Shown here: in pieces, positions 32,343 through 41,580 of the stretch
How positions within the stretch are numbered: the stretch's first letter is position 1
How the letters are laid out: each line of letters opens with the position of its first letter
DNA from: Chromobacterium piscinae
GTDB lineage: Bacteria; Pseudomonadota; Gammaproteobacteria; Burkholderiales; Chromobacteriaceae
Direction: 5' to 3'
Length of the DNA: 64,000 nucleotides
Assembly: GCF_021129175.1 (NCBI RefSeq)
Contig: NZ_JAJOHV010000003.1
Span: forward strand, 62,001-126,000
Notes under the pieces: model-generated
Database searches by the model: none
The model's input: only the letters and a program-made list of their open reading frames with translations
Told to the model about the DNA's origin: nothing
Program-made: the position numbers and the translations under genes

Positions 32343-33584
32343 GTGTCCAAACGCAGAGTAGTAGTCACCGGCCTGGGCCATGTGTCCCCGGTCGGCAACG
32401 ATGTCGCCACCGGCTGGGCCAACCTGTTGGCCGGCAAGAGCGGCATCGCCAAGATCACCCGATTCGACGCCAGCGACATGGCTTGCCAGATCGCGGGCGA
32501 GGTCAAGGGCTTCAATATCGGCGATTACATTACGCCGAAGGAAGCGCGGCGCAACGATCTGTTCATTCATTACGGCATCGCCGCGGCCCTGCAGGCCGTC
32601 GCCGACGCCGGGCTGGATGACATCCCGGGTCTGGACAAGACCCGCGTCGGCGTCAACATCGGTTCCGGCATCGGCGGCTTGCCGCTGATCGAGGATACCG
32701 GCGTGGCGCTGATGGAGGGCGGTCCGCGCAAGATCGGCCCGTTCTTCATTCCGGGCTCGCTGATCAACCTGATCGCCGGCCAGGTTTCCATCCTGAAGGG
32801 CTATCAGGGACCCAGCTACGGCATCGTGTCCGCCTGCACCACCGGCGCGCACTGCATCGGCGACGCCGCTCGCCTGATTCAGTACGGCGACGCCGATATC
32901 ATGGTGGCCGGCGGTTCCGAGGGCGCGGTTTCGCGCCTGGGCATCGGCGGCTTCGCCGCGATGAAGGCGATGTCCACCCGCAACGACGACCCCGAGGCCG
33001 CGTCCCGACCATGGGACAAGGGCCGCGACGGTTTCGTGATGGGCGAAGGCGCCGGTGTGCTGGTGCTGGAGGATTATGACCATGCGGTGAAGCGCGGCGC
33101 CAAGATCTATGCAGAGCTGATCGGCTTCGGCATGAGTTCGGACGCGCACCACATCACCGCGCCCAGCTCCGAAGGTCCGGCCCGCGGCGTAAGCAACGCG
33201 CTGCGCGACGCCGGCATCAACGCCGACGCGGTGCAGTACGTGAACGCTCATGGCACGTCCACTCCGCTGGGCGACGCCAACGAAACGACTGCCATCAAAA
33301 TGGCTTTCGGCGATCACGCCAAGAAGCTGGTGGTCAACTCCACCAAGTCGATGACCGGCCATTTGCTGGGCGGCGCAGGCGGCGTGGAGGCGATTTACAC
33401 CATTCTGGCGATCCACAACCAGGTGTCCCCGCCGACCATCAATCTGGTCGAGCAGGATCTGGAGGCCGGCTGCGATCTGGATTACGTGGCCAACACCGCG
33501 CGCGACATGAAGATCGAGGTGGGTATTTCCAACTCCTTCGGTTTCGGCGGCACCAACGGCACCCTGGTGTTCAAACGGGTCTGA
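32343..33584 (+). CDS. fabF: 3-oxoacyl-ACP synthase II (FabF)
   Basis: A 413-residue elongating condensing enzyme. The triad is Cys165 (VSACTTGAH), His303 (NAHGTSTP) and His340 (SMTGHLLGG). The start is GTG 32343, giving [18 protein letters not shown], with GGAG seven bases upstream; longer in-frame readings toward 32277 lack family similarity. It closes the fab cluster and is followed by a terminator. Confidence 0.97.
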   Translation: MSKRRVVVTGLGHVSPVGNDVATGWANLLAGKSGIAKITRFDASDMACQIAGEVKGFNIGDYITPKEARRNDLFIHYGIAAALQAVADAGLDDIPGLDKTRVGVNIGSGIGGLPLIEDTGVALMEGGPRKIGPFFIPGSLINLIAGQVSILKGYQGPSYGIVSACTTGAHCIGDAARLIQYGDADIMVAGGSEGAVSRLGIGGFAAMKAMSTRNDDPEAASRPWDKGRDGFVMGEGAGVLVLEDYDHAVKRGAKIYAELIGFGMSSDAHHITAPSSEGPARGVSNALRDAGINADAVQYVNAHGTSTPLGDANETTAIKMAFGDHAKKLVVNSTKSMTGHLLGGAGGVEAIYTILAIHNQVSPPTINLVEQDLEAGCDLDYVANTARDMKIEVGISNSFGFGGTNGTLVFKRV

Positions 33585-33611
33585 TCGTCGCCGCAGGCGA
33601 TTGACAGAGCG

Positions 33612-33648
33612 AACCGCTGCGTTACACTCGCAGCGGTTTTTCTTTTTT
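33612..33648 (+). terminator. Intrinsic terminator after fabF
   Basis: A 10-bp stem AACCGCTGCG / CGCAGCGGTT with a 7-nt loop, then TTTCTTTTTT; it starts 27 nt after the fabF stop. Confidence 0.88.
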
Positions 33649-33715
33649 CGCCGCCGCTCAAGGTGGGCGGCGGTGTTGCAAATCAGTGCCGGGCCTTGCC
33701 GGCCCAGGATCGTAG

Positions 33716-35008
33716 ATGTTCACTCAGAAACTCGACTTCATTCCCGATCTGTTGGCGCTGCATGCCGCCGATCGCGAAAACTTTCCCTATCTGATGCAAT
33801 CGTCCGGCGACGGCGGCTGGGATCTGCTGCTGATGCAGAGCGAGCGGCGCGTGTTCATGGCGGGCGAGGGGCAGGCTTTTCTCGACGAGGTGCGCGCATT
33901 CAGGCCGCAGGCGGTGTCCAATCCGCACGGCCTGCCTTTCGTCGGCGGCTGGTTCGTCTACCTAGCTTACGATCTGTTGTCGGAATTCGAGCCGCGTGTG
34001 CCCTCAGCCTTGCCGGACAGCTTCCCATTGGCGGTATGGGCGCGCGCGCCCGCCGCGGTGCTGGTGGACCGCGCCAAGAACGAGGCCTGGCTGGTCGGCG
34101 AGACCGCCGACGACTGGCATGCGCTGGAACGCTTGGTGGCGGCGAAGCCGGCTTTCGCGCCCAAGGCGGTGGCGCTGGCCGGCCTGGAGGAGGATCCGCC
34201 GGAGTGGTACACCGACGCGGTGGCCCGTCTCAAGCGCTACATCTACGAAGGCGACGTGTTCCAGGTGAACATCTCGCGCGGCTGGCGGGCGGAGCTGGCC
34301 GATGGCATCGCCGCGCCGGATCTGTTCGCCGCGCTGCGCCGCGCCAATCCGGCGCCGTTCTCGGCGCTGGCGGACTTCGGCGACGCGCAGATCGTCAGCT
34401 CGTCGCCGGAGCGGCTGGTGCGGGTGCGCGACGGCTGGGCCGAGACCCGGCCGATCGCCGGCACCCATCCGCGTTCGACCGATCCGGCCGAGGACGCCGA
34501 GCTGAAGAAGCGGCTGATCACCAGCATCAAGGAGCGCGCCGAGCATGTGATGCTGATCGATCTGGAGCGCAACGATCTGGGCCGCATCAGCCGCCCGGGC
34601 ACGGTCGAGGTCAACGAGCTGATGGCGGTGGCCAGCTATGCCTACGTCCATCACATCGAGTCCAATGTCCGCGGCAAGCTGCGCGACGACGTCGCGCCGG
34701 CGGACGTGCTGCGCGCGCTGTTCCCCGGCGGCACTATCACCGGCTGTCCCAAGGTGCGGACCATGCAGATCATCCGCGAGCTGGAAAACAGCGCGCGCCG
34801 GGCCTATACCGGCAGCCTCGGCTATCTGAACCGCGACGGCACCATGGACTTCAACATCCTGATCCGCACCTTCATGCAGGAAGGCGGCAAGCTGCGCTTC
34901 CGCGCCGGCGGCGGCATCGTCGCCGATTCCGATCCCGAGCGCGAATTGCAGGAAACCCGCCACAAGGCGCGGGGCCTGCTCAGGGCGCTGGGCGTGGAGC
35001 AGGCCTGA
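33716..35008 (+). CDS. pabB: Aminodeoxychorismate synthase component I (PabB)
   Basis: A 430-residue chorismate-using enzyme for the p-aminobenzoate branch of folate synthesis. The C-terminal chorismate-binding domain is complete: YEGDVFQVNISRGW, SSSPERLVRV, MLIDLERNDLGRIS, and GGTITGCPKVRTM. The motif around residues 246-250 reads PIAGT, with Ala248 where E. coli PabB has its active-site lysine; this is the TrpE-like form found in some PabB proteins. The adjacent pabC supports the PabB assignment. The stop overlaps the pabC start by one base (TGATG). Confidence 0.93.
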   Translation: MFTQKLDFIPDLLALHAADRENFPYLMQSSGDGGWDLLLMQSERRVFMAGEGQAFLDEVRAFRPQAVSNPHGLPFVGGWFVYLAYDLLSEFEPRVPSALPDSFPLAVWARAPAAVLVDRAKNEAWLVGETADDWHALERLVAAKPAFAPKAVALAGLEEDPPEWYTDAVARLKRYIYEGDVFQVNISRGWRAELADGIAAPDLFAALRRANPAPFSALADFGDAQIVSSSPERLVRVRDGWAETRPIAGTHPRSTDPAEDAELKKRLITSIKERAEHVMLIDLERNDLGRISRPGTVEVNELMAVASYAYVHHIESNVRGKLRDDVAPADVLRALFPGGTITGCPKVRTMQIIRELENSARRAYTGSLGYLNRDGTMDFNILIRTFMQEGGKLRFRAGGGIVADSDPERELQETRHKARGLLRALGVEQA

Positions 35009-35820
35009 TGGCGATGCTGGTCAACGGTCTGCCGGGCGAGGCGGTGTCGGCGCTGGACCGCGGCTTCAATTACGGCGACGGCGTGTTCCGCACCATGCAG
35101 TTGCGCCACGGCCGGCCATGGATGTGGCGCTGGCAGTACGCGCGGCTGGCCGACGACGCCGCGCGGCTGGCATTGACGCTGCCGGACGAGCAGCTGTTGC
35201 TGGACGAATTGATGGCGCTGGGCAGCGAACACGCGTTGGCGGTGGGCAAGATCGTGATCACCCGCGGCGTCGGCGCGCGCGGCTACGCGATGGCCGGCGC
35301 CGGCGCCCCGACACGCATCGTATCGGCCGTATCGTGGGACGGTTATCCGGCAGAGTACGGCGAGCGGGGCATCGAGGCGCGCTGGTGCGAGCTGAGGCTG
35401 TCGCTGCAGCCGCGCCTGGCCGGCGTCAAGCACCTGAACCGGCTGGAGAGCGTGCTGGCGCGGTCCGAATGGAACGACCCGGCGATACAGGAAGGCCTAT
35501 TGCTGGACCAGGATGGCTGGCTGGCCGAGGGCACGATGAGCAATGTCTACCTGCTGCGGTGCGGGGAGATCCAGACCCCTTTGCTCGATCGCTGCGGCGT
35601 GAACGGCGCGGTGCGGGATTGGTTGACGGATAATATTTCAAATTTCGGACTTAAATTTTCAGAAAAGCGACTTTCTGCTGCCGATTTGATTGACGCTGAC
35701 GCGGTGTTTCTCTCCAATAGCCTGATAGGCATCTGGCCGCTGGCTCGCCTGGGCGAGCGCGTCTGGATGCCTTCACCTTTGCTGCAGGCATTGCGGCAAG
35801 CCTTACTACAACAAGCCTGA
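35008..35820 (+). CDS. pabC: Aminodeoxychorismate lyase (PabC)
   Basis: A 270-residue PLP fold-type IV enzyme that splits aminodeoxychorismate into p-aminobenzoate and pyruvate. It begins MLVNGLPGEAVSALDRGFNYGDGVF; the PLP lysine is Lys141 in GVKHLNRLESVLA, and LAEGTMSNVYLL is the cofactor-phosphate region. Translation is coupled to pabB by the TGATG junction. A long in-frame extension upstream is the other-frame reading of pabB and is not real. Confidence 0.95.
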   Translation: MAMLVNGLPGEAVSALDRGFNYGDGVFRTMQLRHGRPWMWRWQYARLADDAARLALTLPDEQLLLDELMALGSEHALAVGKIVITRGVGARGYAMAGAGAPTRIVSAVSWDGYPAEYGERGIEARWCELRLSLQPRLAGVKHLNRLESVLARSEWNDPAIQEGLLLDQDGWLAEGTMSNVYLLRCGEIQTPLLDRCGVNGAVRDWLTDNISNFGLKFSEKRLSAADLIDADAVFLSNSLIGIWPLARLGERVWMPSPLLQALRQALLQQA

Positions 35821-35975
35821 TGCATGGCGCCGGGGAACGTCGGCGCAATGTTCCGCTTGCCGCGCCGGCCGGCTCCCTCTCTTCTTCCGAATCGATCCGA
35901 TCGCGCCGGAGCGGACGGGTTTTGTCCGGCGTCGCGCCAGGCGCGGCGGGCTGGATAACCCGGAAGAGGTTGCCT

Positions 35976-37157
35976 GTGAAATTGATTCTTAAACTGCTGG
36001 CCGGCATGGCGGTCGGCCTGCTGCTGGGCCTGTACGCGCCCGGACCGCTGCTGACGCTGATGCTGACTTTCAAAGGACTGTTCAGCCAGTTCATCGGCTT
36101 CATGATCCCGCTGATCATCGTGTTCTACATCATGAGCGGCATCGCCGCGCTGGAGACCGGGTCCGGCCGCATGCTGGGCTGGACCGTGGGCCTGGCTTAC
36201 GCGTCCACCATTCTGTCCGGCGTGCTGGCTTTTGCCGCGGCATCCACATTTCTGCCGCAATGGCTGGGCGAGGCAGCCGCCGTTCCGGCCGCCGCCGACA
36301 AGCTGGCGCCGCTGTTCAAGCTGGAGATCAAGCCGCTGTTCGACGTGATGACGGCGCTGATGCTGGCCTTCGTCTTCGGCCTGGGCATCGCCGCCACCGG
36401 CGCGGCGCGGCTGCGCGAGATCGCCGATCAGGGCAAGGACATTGTCGAGATGGTGCTGGCGCGTGTGCTGGTGCCGCTGCTGCCGGCCTACATCGCCTGC
36501 GAATTCGCCGACATGGCCGCCGCCGGCACCGCCTTCGCCACGCTGAAAACCTTCGGCGTGGTGTTGCTGATGGCGATTGCCCTGCACTGGCTGTGGCTGG
36601 CCGCGCTGTACGGCGCCAGCGGCACGCTGCTGGGCCGCAATCCGCTGTCGCTGCTGCGCGCGATGCTGCCGGCCTATTTCACCGCGCTGGGCACCATGTC
36701 GTCCGCCGCCACCATCCCGGTGGCGCTGCGCTCGGCCGGCAAAATGAAGGTGTCGCCGCCGGTGGTGAATTTCGTGATGCCGCTGTGCGCCACCATTCAC
36801 CTGTGCGGCTCCACCATCACGCTGGTGAGCTGCGCTACCGCGGTGATGCTGATGACCCATGGTCTGGAAGTGCCAGGCTGGGACGTGATGCTGCCCTTCA
36901 TCCTGCTGCTGGGCGTGACCATGGTGGCCGCCCCGGGTGCGCCGGGCGGCGGCGTGATGTCGGCGCTGGGCATCCTGTCTAGCGTATTGGGTTTCCCCGA
37001 AGCCAGCCTGGCGCTGATGATCGCGCTCTATCTGGCGCAGGACAGTTTCGGCACCGCCTGCAATGTGGCCGGCGACGGCGTGGTCGCGTTGTGGGTGGAC
37101 CGCCTGGTGGGCCGCGCTCCGCAGCCGGCAGGCGAGGCGGCCGTCCAGCGCGGCTGA
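35976..37157 (+). CDS. Dicarboxylate/amino acid:cation symporter (DAACS family)
   Basis: A 393-residue inner-membrane transporter. Hydrophobic helices begin at once (LKLLAGMAVGLLLGLY), and the serine-rich re-entrant loop TMSSAATIPVALRS and the following VNFVMPLCATIHLCGSTITL correspond to family motifs of glutamate and dicarboxylate symporters. The Asp of the usual NMDGT motif is replaced by LCGST, so the substrate may differ from dicarboxylates. Start GTG 35976 has GGAAGAGG six bases upstream; a TTG at 35970 is also possible. Confidence 0.85.
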   Translation: MKLILKLLAGMAVGLLLGLYAPGPLLTLMLTFKGLFSQFIGFMIPLIIVFYIMSGIAALETGSGRMLGWTVGLAYASTILSGVLAFAAASTFLPQWLGEAAAVPAAADKLAPLFKLEIKPLFDVMTALMLAFVFGLGIAATGAARLREIADQGKDIVEMVLARVLVPLLPAYIACEFADMAAAGTAFATLKTFGVVLLMAIALHWLWLAALYGASGTLLGRNPLSLLRAMLPAYFTALGTMSSAATIPVALRSAGKMKVSPPVVNFVMPLCATIHLCGSTITLVSCATAVMLMTHGLEVPGWDVMLPFILLLGVTMVAAPGAPGGGVMSALGILSSVLGFPEASLALMIALYLAQDSFGTACNVAGDGVVALWVDRLVGRAPQPAGEAAVQRG

Positions 37158-37285
37158 CGGTGATTTGCTAAGCAGAACAAGTGATTTGGGAGAATGGGCG
37201 GCGCTGGTTATAGTGTTCGCCTGACCGTTTGGCTGCCGCCTCAGCGCGGGGGTTTCGGTTTCTCTCGTTAATCGTGTTTGTTTTG

Positions 37286-37309
37286 GCCGGGCCGCGCGCC
37301 CGGCTTTTT
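37286..37309 (+). terminator. Intrinsic terminator after the DAACS symporter
   Basis: A 7-bp stem GCCGGGC / GCCCGGC with a short loop, then TTTTTC. It is about 130 nt after the symporter stop and 20 nt before the end of the convergent small gene. Confidence 0.7.
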
Positions 37310-37329
37310 CTTGCCCGTCCGTTTTGCGG

Positions 37330-37590
37330 CTATAGCGGCTGAAACCATTCCTCGCTGGCCGGCAGGGACAGACCATGGCGCAGGCGGGCCGCCTGCCAGG
37401 CCGAGCGGAATACGTCGCGGTCGGCGATGCCGGGGTAGACCTCCATCCAGGTGTCGGCGTCGTCGCAGCGGCGCAGCAGCTCGCCGGTCCAGCCGGCGGC
37501 GGCCAGCTCCATCTGCAGCGCGCGGAATCTGCCCAGCACGGTTTCAGGCTCGGCAGGCGCCTTGAAGTAACAATACAGCGTCGCGGTCAT
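37330..37590 (-). CDS. DUF4936 family protein
   Basis: An 86-residue protein of a family common in Betaproteobacteria and of unknown function. It begins TATLYCYFKAPAEPETVLGRF and contains the conserved TWMEVYPGI. The ATG at 37590 has GGAG six bases upstream on the minus strand; an earlier in-frame ATG at 37611 lacks a good site. It is divergent from the prephenate dehydrogenase gene, with an 81-nt spacer. Confidence 0.8.
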   Translation of the reverse strand: MTATLYCYFKAPAEPETVLGRFRALQMELAAAGWTGELLRRCDDADTWMEVYPGIADRDVFRSAWQAARLRHGLSLPASEEWFQPL

Positions 37591-37671
37591 CCAAATCTCC
37601 AGACTGGCCATGGCGGCAAAATTGTTTATGATAGACCTTCTCGCCGCGGAAGTGGCGGCAGGACAAGGGGG

Positions 37672-38562
37672 ATGCAGGTGCAGCAGCAGATAGACACCCT
37701 GGTGGTGGCGGGCGTCGGCCTGATCGGCGGCTCGTTCGCGCTGGCGCTCAAGCGCGCCGGCAGGGTGAAGACCGTGATCGGCGTCGGGCGCACGCTGGCC
37801 AATCTGGAAAAAGCGCTGACGTTGGGCGTGGCGGACGAGATCAGCCAGGACATCGGCGCTGTCGCCCATCGCGCCGACATGGTGCTGCTGGCGTCGCCGG
37901 TGGGCCAGATGGGCGCGTTGCTGGCGGCGCTGGCGCCGGAGCTGCGTCCGGGGACGGTGGTCACCGACGGCGGCAGCACCAAGAGCGATGTGGCCGCGTT
38001 GTACCGCCAATACTTGCCCGATCACCTGCCGTGGTGCGTGCCGGCCCACCCGATCGCCGGCTCCGACATGTCGGGCGCGGTGGCCGCCCAATACGGCCTG
38101 TACGAGAACCGCCGCGTGGTGCTGACGCCGCTGGCGGAAACCGCGCCCGAGGCGGTGGACGCCGTGGCGGATCTGTGGCGCGCCTGCGGCGCGGAAATCC
38201 ACTGCATGGACGCCGCCGAGCACGATGCGGTGTTCGCCAGCGTCAGCCATCTTCCCCATTTGCTGGCCTTCGCCTATGTGGACCGGGTGGCGGCCAAGGC
38301 TAACGCCGAGCGCTGCTTCGATTTCGCCGCCACCGGCTTCCGCGATTTCACCCGCATCGCCGGCAGCCATCCCGAGATGTGGACCGACATCAGCCTGGCC
38401 AACCGCGATGCCTTGCTGGCCGAGCTGGCCGATTACCGAGCCGGCCTGGACCGGATGGCAGCGTTGCTGGAAGCCGGCGATGCGGAGGGCCTGAACCGTT
38501 TGTTCGGCGAGGCGCGCGCCGCACGCACCCGCTGGCATCAGCAATTTCTGAGGAGAGGCTAG
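37672..38562 (+). CDS. tyrA: Prephenate dehydrogenase (TyrA family)
   Basis: A 296-residue NAD(P)-dependent enzyme of tyrosine synthesis. The Rossmann motif is AGVGLIGGSFALALKRAG; the active-site region is PAHPIAGSDMSGA, and VSHLPHLLAFAYVD is the conserved helix of the second domain. No ACT or chorismate mutase domain is fused. The ATG at 37672 nearly touches AAGGGGG, while the GTG at 37678 has better spacing, so the protein may start two codons later. The SDR gene begins 1 nt after the stop. Confidence 0.94.
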   Translation: MQVQQQIDTLVVAGVGLIGGSFALALKRAGRVKTVIGVGRTLANLEKALTLGVADEISQDIGAVAHRADMVLLASPVGQMGALLAALAPELRPGTVVTDGGSTKSDVAALYRQYLPDHLPWCVPAHPIAGSDMSGAVAAQYGLYENRRVVLTPLAETAPEAVDAVADLWRACGAEIHCMDAAEHDAVFASVSHLPHLLAFAYVDRVAAKANAERCFDFAATGFRDFTRIAGSHPEMWTDISLANRDALLAELADYRAGLDRMAALLEAGDAEGLNRLFGEARAARTRWHQQFLRRG

Positions 38563-38563
38563 G

Positions 38564-39304
38564 ATGGACGGCAAAGTCGCCTTGGTGACCGGCGGCACGC
38601 GCGGAATCGGCGCGGCCACCACGCGCTTGCTGGTCGCCGCCGGCTGGCGGGTGGCTGCCAATTACTGTACGGACGAAGCCAGCGCCGCCGCGCTGAAGGC
38701 CGAGCTGGGCGATGCGGTGCAGCTGTTCCGCGCCGACGCGTCCGATGAAAAGGCCATTGTCAGGCTCTTCGACGATGCGATGTGCCATTACGGCAGGCTG
38801 GACGGGCTGGTCAACAACGCCGGCGTCACCGCGCCGATGTGCCGGCTGGAGGATTACAGCGCCGAGCGGGTGGAGCGGGTGTTGCGCGTCAACGTGCTGG
38901 GGCCGCTGCTGTGCTGCCGCGAGGCGGTGAGGCGCATGTCCACCCGCCATGGCGGCGACGGCGGCGCCATCGTCAATGTGTCCTCGGCCGCGTCGCGGCT
39001 GGGTTCCGCTGGCGAATACATCGATTACGCCGCCAGCAAGGGCGCGATAGACACGCTGACCCTGGGCCTGGCGCGCGAGGTGGCGGAAGAGGGCATACGC
39101 GTCAACGCGGTGCGTCCCGGCCTGATTGCAACCGATATCCACGCCGCCAGCGGCGAGGTGGGTCGCGTGGCGCGGCTGGCGCCTACGGTGCCGATGCGGC
39201 GCGGCGGCCAGCCGGAAGAGGTGGCGGAGGCCATCGTCTGGCTGCTGTCCGACGCCGCCTCATTCTGCACCGGCAGCCTGCTGGACGTGTCGGGCGGCCG
39301 TTAG
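38564..39304 (+). CDS. SDR-family NAD(P)-dependent oxidoreductase
   Basis: A 246-residue short-chain dehydrogenase. The cofactor motif TGGTRGIG, NNAGV, a catalytic serine in VNVSSAASRLG and YAASKGAID are intact. It resembles E. coli YgfF and glucose-dehydrogenase-like SDRs, but the substrate is unknown. It starts directly after tyrA with AGGAGAGG upstream, so the two are probably co-transcribed. Its last 4 bases overlap the end of the convergent LysR gene. Confidence 0.88.
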   Translation: MDGKVALVTGGTRGIGAATTRLLVAAGWRVAANYCTDEASAAALKAELGDAVQLFRADASDEKAIVRLFDDAMCHYGRLDGLVNNAGVTAPMCRLEDYSAERVERVLRVNVLGPLLCCREAVRRMSTRHGGDGGAIVNVSSAASRLGSAGEYIDYAASKGAIDTLTLGLAREVAEEGIRVNAVRPGLIATDIHAASGEVGRVARLAPTVPMRRGGQPEEVAEAIVWLLSDAASFCTGSLLDVSGGR

Positions 39305-40185
39305 TCTCCCCGCACTCCGGCCAGGAAATTGGCCACCAGCGGCGAGTTCTCGTCGCGGCGGACGGCGATGCCCATCGACAGATAGGCGCCGTCGTCGGCT
39401 AGCGGCACGTAGCGCACCGCCGGTATCTGCACGCATTCCAGCGGCGAGGGCAGGATGGCGATGCCGACGCCGGCCGCCACTAGGCCGATCTGGGTGATCG
39501 CCTCGCCCGCCTCCTGCACCATTTTCAATTCCAGCCCGTTCTGCAGCGCCAGTTGGCGCACCACATCGCTGAGGCCGGAGCCGGATTCGCGCGGATAGCC
39601 GATCAGCGGCTCGCCGGCCAGCCGGCTCAGCGCCAGCGCTTTTTCCGCGGCCAGCGGATGGGCGCTGGGCACCACCGCCAGCAGCCGGTCGCGGTGCAGC
39701 TCCTCCACCCGGATCAAGGGGCTGGGCGTTGGGCCGTTGAAACGGACGAAACCCAGGTCCAGCTGGCGGCGCTCCAGCGCGTCGAATTGGCCGGCGGTGA
39801 ACATTTCGCTTAGCGTCAGCCTGACTTCGGGATAGTCCCGACGGTAATGCTGCAGGCTGTGGTGCAGGATGGGCGTCAGTGGCAAGGACGAGGTGAAGCC
39901 GATGCGCAGCTCGCCGGTTTCGCCGTTGGCGGCGCGGCGCACCGCGGCGGCGGCGGCCGCGCTGTCGGCCAGGATCTGGCGCGCGCGCGGCAATAGCTGT
40001 TGCCCGGCGGGCGTCAGCTCCACCTTGCGCTGGTGGCGGCGGAACAGCGGCGCGCCCAGCTCTGCCTCCAGCGCCTGGATCTGCTGGCTCAGCGGCGGCT
40101 GGCCGATGTGCAGCCGCTCGGCCGCGCGGGTGAAGTGCAGCTCTTCGGCCACGGCGATGAAGTAGCGCAGATGGCGCAGTTCCAT
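39301..40185 (-). CDS. LysR-family transcriptional regulator (divergent from an MFS transporter)
   Basis: A 294-residue regulator. It begins with the LysR winged helix (MELRHLRYFIAVAEELHFTRAAERLHIGQPPLSQQ, split here by motif) and has a C-terminal periplasmic-binding-like effector domain. The sequence is nearest the BenM/CatM/HcaR-like group. It is transcribed away from an YnfM-like MFS gene, the same arrangement as E. coli ynfL-ynfM, and a T-N11-A palindrome lies directly upstream of its start, so it probably controls both genes. Confidence 0.92.
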   Translation of the reverse strand: MELRHLRYFIAVAEELHFTRAAERLHIGQPPLSQQIQALEAELGAPLFRRHQRKVELTPAGQQLLPRARQILADSAAAAAAVRRAANGETGELRIGFTSSLPLTPILHHSLQHYRRDYPEVRLTLSEMFTAGQFDALERRQLDLGFVRFNGPTPSPLIRVEELHRDRLLAVVPSAHPLAAEKALALSRLAGEPLIGYPRESGSGLSDVVRQLALQNGLELKMVQEAGEAITQIGLVAAGVGIAILPSPLECVQIPAVRYVPLADDGAYLSMGIAVRRDENSPLVANFLAGVRGD

Positions 40186-40189
40186 ATTG

Positions 40190-40204
40190 ATATTTTAAAA
40201 GTAT
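40190..40204. promoter_or_regulatory. Candidate LysR operator (T-N11-A)
   Basis: ATATTTTAAAAGTAT is a 15-bp near-palindrome with ATA/TAT ends, fitting the T-N11-A LysR consensus with six of seven arm bases paired. It is 5 nt from the lysR start in the shared AT-rich spacer. Confidence 0.45.
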
Positions 40205-40285
40205 TAATCGTGGTTGAAATATATATTGGACTGAGGTTTTTCCCAAGCCTAAGCTGACGGTGTCGTTGAAGAAGAGATTGATGCC

Positions 40286-41533
40286 GTGTCCGTCCCCTCC
40301 GTTGCGCTGCAAGACAGCCAAACCATTTCCGAGCCGCCCGCCGCCAAGCTGCATGCCGGCACGCCGGCTTTCCGCTCTACCGCGCGCGCCATGTTCATCG
40401 GCGGTTTCTGCACCTTCTCCATGGTTTACGGCACCCAGCCCTTGATGCCGCTGTTCGCCCATGATTTTTCGCTGACGCCGGCCGCGGCCAGCGGCGTGGT
40501 GTCGATGTCCACCGGCGCGCTGGCGCTGGCCTTGATTCCGGCCAGTCTGCTGGCCGACCGCTTCGGCCGCCGCGTTTTGATGAATTTGGCGCTGGCCTTG
40601 GGCGCGGTGTTGATGCTGATGTCGGCCTTCGTCGCTGGCTTTGGCGCTTTTCTGCAGTTGCGGGCGGTGTTCGGCCTGGTGATGGCCGGCTTGCCGGCGG
40701 TGGCGATGGCCTATTTGAGCGAGGAGGTGGACGCCAAATCGCTGGGCCATTCCATGGGGCTCTACATCGCCGGCAACGCCTTGGGCGGCATGTGCGGCCG
40801 GCTGTTGGCTTCGCTGCTGGCCGATCACGTCGGCTGGCGCGGCGCGGTGCTGGCGTTGGCCGTGATCGGCTGCGTCGGCGCCTGGCAGTTCTGGCGCTTG
40901 CTGCCGGCCTCGCGCCATTTCCAACCCCGACGCCATGATTTCGCCCGCATGGGGCGCGAGTTGCGCGGCATGCTGCGTGACGGCGGCCTGCCGTGGCTGT
41001 TCCTCACCGCCTTCCTGTTGATGGGTTGTTTCGTCAGCCTGTACAACTATTTGGGCTTCCGCCTGCTGGCCGCGCCGTTCAATCTGAGCCAGAGCGCGCT
41101 GGCGCTGGTGTTCTCGCTGTATGTGGTGGGCATCTGGTCGTCCGCCTGGGTGGGCCGGCTGGCCGACGGCCTGGGGCGGCGCAATGTGTTGTGGATGATG
41201 GTGGCGATGATGCTGGCGGGACTGCTGCTGACGCTGGGCGACACCTTGTGGCTGCTGGTGCCGGGCGTGGCGCTGTTCACCTTCGGCTTCTTCGCCGCGC
41301 ACTCGGTGGCCAGCAGCTGGGTGGGCCTGAGAGCCCGAGAGGGCAGGGCCTTAGCTTCGGCGCTGTATCTGACTGCCTACTATCTGGGCTCCAGCGTGTT
41401 CGGCACGATGTCGGGCTTGATGTGGGGGCGCGGCGGCTGGCACGGCGTGGCTTCGGCGTTGGCGCTGGCCTTGCTGGTCCTGATGGGGGTCAGTTTATGG
41501 CTGAGGCGGCTGCAACCCTTGCCGCAGGCCTGA
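40286..41533 (+). CDS. MFS transporter, YnfM-like
   Basis: A 415-residue transporter with about 12 membrane helices after a hydrophilic N-terminus of about 35 residues. The loop 2-3 motif is DRFGRRVLM and an equivalent GRLADGLGRRNVLW appears in the second half. YnfM-like features include MVYGTQPLMPLFAHDFSLTP near the start. The start is GTG 40286 with GAAGAGA about nine bases upstream. Its probable regulator is the divergent LysR protein; the exported compound is not known. Confidence 0.87.
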   Translation: MSVPSVALQDSQTISEPPAAKLHAGTPAFRSTARAMFIGGFCTFSMVYGTQPLMPLFAHDFSLTPAAASGVVSMSTGALALALIPASLLADRFGRRVLMNLALALGAVLMLMSAFVAGFGAFLQLRAVFGLVMAGLPAVAMAYLSEEVDAKSLGHSMGLYIAGNALGGMCGRLLASLLADHVGWRGAVLALAVIGCVGAWQFWRLLPASRHFQPRRHDFARMGRELRGMLRDGGLPWLFLTAFLLMGCFVSLYNYLGFRLLAAPFNLSQSALALVFSLYVVGIWSSAWVGRLADGLGRRNVLWMMVAMMLAGLLLTLGDTLWLLVPGVALFTFGFFAAHSVASSWVGLRAREGRALASALYLTAYYLGSSVFGTMSGLMWGRGGWHGVASALALALLVLMGVSLWLRRLQPLPQA

Positions 41534-41545
41534 ACCAGCAATGAA

Positions 41546-41570
41546 AAAGCCCCGCGTTGCGGGGCTTTGT
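41546..41570. terminator. Bidirectional terminator between MFS gene and mnmA
   Basis: A 10-bp stem AAAGCCCCGC / GCGGGGCTTT with a 3-nt loop in the gap between convergent genes. A- and T-rich ends on both sides allow use from either strand. Confidence 0.8.
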
Positions 41571-41580
41571 CTGTCGGGGC

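Noticed and set aside
33601-35007. pabC read as a 739-residue fusion
   Set aside because: The extension is the wrong-frame translation of pabB; PabC similarity begins at 35008.
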